Below, one piece after another: positions 62,428-64,000 of a stretch of 64,000 bases of DNA. The notes beneath the pieces were generated by a model that searched no databases, was not told the DNA's origin, and saw only the letters and a list, made by a program, of their open reading frames with translations. A program made the translations under genes and the position numbers. The stretch is from assembly GCF_034366625.1 (NCBI RefSeq), contig NZ_JAXMIH010000008.1:901714-965713 (forward strand). The letters are read 5' to 3'. How positions within the stretch are numbered: position 1 is the first letter of the stretch; each line of letters starts with the position of its first letter. This DNA is from Prosthecobacter sp. GTDB taxonomy: Bacteria; Verrucomicrobiota; Verrucomicrobiia; Verrucomicrobiales; Verrucomicrobiaceae.

Positions 62428-63834
62428 ATGCACTGCCATCGCTACGATCTCCCCACCTCGCGCCGAGACTTCCTGCAAACTGCCGGTTGCGGCTTCGGCG
62501 CCGTCGCGCTTGCGGCGCTCATGGGCGACGAGGCCAAGGCCGCGCCGGTGCGCCTGCCACAACGCGCCGCCAGGGCGAAGAGCGTCATCTTTCTCTTCAT
62601 GGAAGGCGGCCCGAGCCACCTCGACACCTTCGACCACAAGCCGCTGCTGAACCGGCTGGCCGGTCAATCACTGCCCGCGAGTTTCAAGACTCCGCTCACG
62701 GCGGCGGGAGAGGCAAAGTCGCCTCTGCTTGAATGCAAACGCACCTGGAAGCAGCACGGTCAGGGCGGCTTGTGGATATCCGACTGGTTCACCCATGTCT
62801 CCCGTCATGCCGATGACCTCGCCGTGATCCATTCGTGCGCCTCCAGCGGCATCAATCACGCGGGCGGTGTGTGCTCGATGAACACCGGTTCCCTCTTTGG
62901 TGGCCGCCCTTCGCTCGGTGCCTGGGCCTCTTACGGACTCGGCACGGAGAACAAAAATCTGCCCGCGTTTGTCGTCATCAAAGACAGTGAGGCCACGGTC
63001 GTGAACGGTGTGCGCAACTGGGGCAACGGCTTCATGCCAGCCGTGTATCAGGGAGTGGAGTTTCACTCCGACGGCACACCGATCAAATACTTGGACAACC
63101 CCAAAGGCGTGGATCGCCGCGAGCAGCGCGAAAAGCTCGATCTGCTAGGTGCGCTTGATCGTGATTTCAACGCCAGCCGCGCCAGCAACACCGAACTGGA
63201 GGCGCGCATCCGGGGCTTCGAACTCGCTTACCAGATGCAGGCCGAAGCGCCCGGCGCGGTTGATTTGACCAAGGAAACCGAGACCACGAAAAAGCTCTAT
63301 GGCATGGACGACGAGGCTACCGCCACCTTTGGCCGCAACTGTCTTCTCGCCCGCCGTCTCGTGGAAACTGGCGTGCGCTTCGTTCAGCTCTACAGCGGTG
63401 CCGGCAGCAAGTGGGACAGCCACGACGGGATCGAGGCCAAACACTCGCGGCTCTGCCACTCCGTTGACAAACCCATCGCCGGACTGCTGACGGATCTCAA
63501 GGCGCGCGGCCTGCTGGAGGAGACGCTCGTCATCTGGGGCGGCGAGTTTGGCCGCACGCCCATGAGTGAAAAGGGCGATGGTCGCGATCACAACCCCACG
63601 GGCTTCACCATGTGGATGGCCGGCGGTGGGGTGCAAGGCGGCCGGACCCATGGCGCCACGGACGAACTCGGCCTGTATGCCGTGGAAGACCGACTGCACG
63701 TCCACGACATCCACGCGACGATCCTGCATCTGCTGGGCATTGATCACACCCGGCTCATCTACCCCCACATGGGCCGGCCCGAGCGCATTGACCAAAACGA
63801 AGGGCATCCTTTTACAAAGCTGCTAGGAGCATGA
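62428..63834 (+). CDS. Exported DUF1501 protein (sulfatase-like fold)
   Basis: The 468-residue protein has a Tat-type leader, TSRRDFLQTAGCGFGAVALAAL. It then shows the DUF1501 pattern: KSVIFLFMEGGPSHLDTFDHKP (metal ligand region), HHADDLAVIHS-like text as RHADDLAVIHSC, and HAGGVCSMNTGS. The end carries LVIWGGEFGRTPMSEKGDGRDHNPTGFTMWMAGGGVQGG and the closing HDIHATILHLLGIDH. DUF1501 proteins almost always accompany DUF1549/DUF1553 proteins, as here 31 bp downstream. The fold belongs to the alkaline phosphatase/sulfatase superfamily, but no activity is established. The IS3-like element starts about 40 bp after its stop. Confidence 0.92.
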   Translation: MHCHRYDLPTSRRDFLQTAGCGFGAVALAALMGDEAKAAPVRLPQRAARAKSVIFLFMEGGPSHLDTFDHKPLLNRLAGQSLPASFKTPLTAAGEAKSPLLECKRTWKQHGQGGLWISDWFTHVSRHADDLAVIHSCASSGINHAGGVCSMNTGSLFGGRPSLGAWASYGLGTENKNLPAFVVIKDSEATVVNGVRNWGNGFMPAVYQGVEFHSDGTPIKYLDNPKGVDRREQREKLDLLGALDRDFNASRASNTELEARIRGFELAYQMQAEAPGAVDLTKETETTKKLYGMDDEATATFGRNCLLARRLVETGVRFVQLYSGAGSKWDSHDGIEAKHSRLCHSVDKPIAGLLTDLKARGLLEETLVIWGGEFGRTPMSEKGDGRDHNPTGFTMWMAGGGVQGGRTHGATDELGLYAVEDRLHVHDIHATILHLLGIDHTRLIYPHMGRPERIDQNEGHPFTKLLGA

Positions 63835-63876
63835 TTTCACCCAGAGATAGGCAGTAGAATGAGCCTTCTTCGTTTA

Positions 63877-64000
63877 TGTGGACAGCAAAAGTTGGGTGAC
63901 AACCCAAACCGACATGAACAAGACGACAACGACAAAACGCACCTTTGACGAGCAGTTCAAGCGCGACGCAGTCGCGCTGCTTGAGGGTGGCCGCAAGGCT
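63877..64000 (+). mobile_element. IS3-family insertion sequence, left end (cut by window edge)
   Basis: A likely left terminus begins TGTGGACAGCAAAAGTTGGG at 63877, similar in style to IS3/IS150-group ends (TG start, AAAGTTGG). It is followed 37 bp on by an IS3-like orfA start. A small inverted repeat (TTGGGT-gaca-ACCCAA) lies inside it. The right end, target duplication and orfB are outside the window, so the boundary is an estimate. Confidence 0.5.
63914..64000 (+). CDS. IS3-family transposase OrfA, N-terminal 29 residues
   Basis: The ATG at 63914 opens a frame that runs off the window: MNKTTTTKRTFDEQFKRDAV then ALLEGGRKA. The RTFDEQFKRDAVALLEGG pattern is the start of the helix-turn-helix of IS3/IS911-type OrfA proteins. 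These bind the element's ends and are joined to OrfB by programmed frameshifting in many members. Too short for subgroup assignment. Confidence 0.75.
   Translation, partial: MNKTTTTKRTFDEQFKRDAVALLEGGRKA

Overview
The window looks like a chromosomal segment of a Verrucomicrobiota bacterium close to Prosthecobacter/Verrucomicrobium. The left edge carries a Verru_Chthon cassette (protein A end plus three prepilin-like proteins B, C and D), a gene set named for this phylum. Most of the rest is the type of cargo this phylum and the Planctomycetes are known for: sulfatases, sialidase-type propellers, secreted FAD oxidoreductases, DUF1549/DUF1553 and DUF1501 proteins. The assignment rests on gene content only. 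No rRNA, tRNA or CRISPR array was seen.

Layout. 1-3531: Verru_Chthon cassette, translationally coupled, cut by the left edge. 3599-8604: core genes guaB, guaA, tmk and holB, separated by short repeat-rich spacers. 8605-8980: an AT-richer gap with a degraded small reading frame. 8981-33992: a long, mostly minus-strand block of secreted proteins (esterase, sialidase-esterase fusion, beta-helix proteins, PL10-CE12 fusion, two FAD oxidoreductases, glycerophosphodiesterase, pectate lyase-like protein, two near-duplicate sulfatases, SGNH hydrolase, GH33-type sialidases, serine hydrolase, ThuA protein, HpcH/HpaI aldolase, RraA-like protein). It ends at a divergent GntR-HTH/LacI-type regulator. 34178-58391: mostly plus-strand genes of the same kind (sialate O-acetylesterase, three sulfatases, a TIM-barrel hydrolase-like protein, FAD oxidoreductase, nucleoside hydrolase fusion, sialidase-FAD fusion, beta-helix protein, more propellers), interrupted by one large minus-strand PQQ-propeller gene. 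58498-63834: a GntR/FCD regulator coupled to a DUF1549/DUF1553 and DUF1501 pair. 63877-64000: the start of an IS3-like insertion sequence.

How it may work together. Nearly all accessory proteins carry signal peptides, so they probably act in the periplasm or outside the cell on a sulfated, acylated, pectin-like or glycoprotein-like polymer. Lyases and beta-helix proteins would cut the backbone, sulfatases and esterases would remove decorations, and sialidase-type propellers would release terminal sugars. The cytoplasmic RraA-like and HpcH/HpaI proteins could then split a released keto-deoxy sugar acid. The substrate is inferred, not shown. No SusC/SusD-type transporter or sulfatase-activating enzyme is present in the window.

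The most notable new signal is a 19-bp operator-like palindrome, TGGTCA-N7-TGACCA. It appears in four perfect-arm copies and two degenerate ones, all in short intergenic gaps and mostly 33-42 bp before the start codon of a sialidase, esterase, FAD oxidoreductase or RraA gene. One copy lies between the GntR/LacI-type regulator and the operon it diverges from. This suggests a local regulon covering most of the island. Other points: an identical ~310-residue C-terminal module on two unrelated hydrolases, a methyltransferase-like insert in a PQQ propeller, a sialidase-golvesin-FAD triple fusion, intergenic repeat sequence reused as signal-peptide coding sequence, and a gene collapsed to its two ends.
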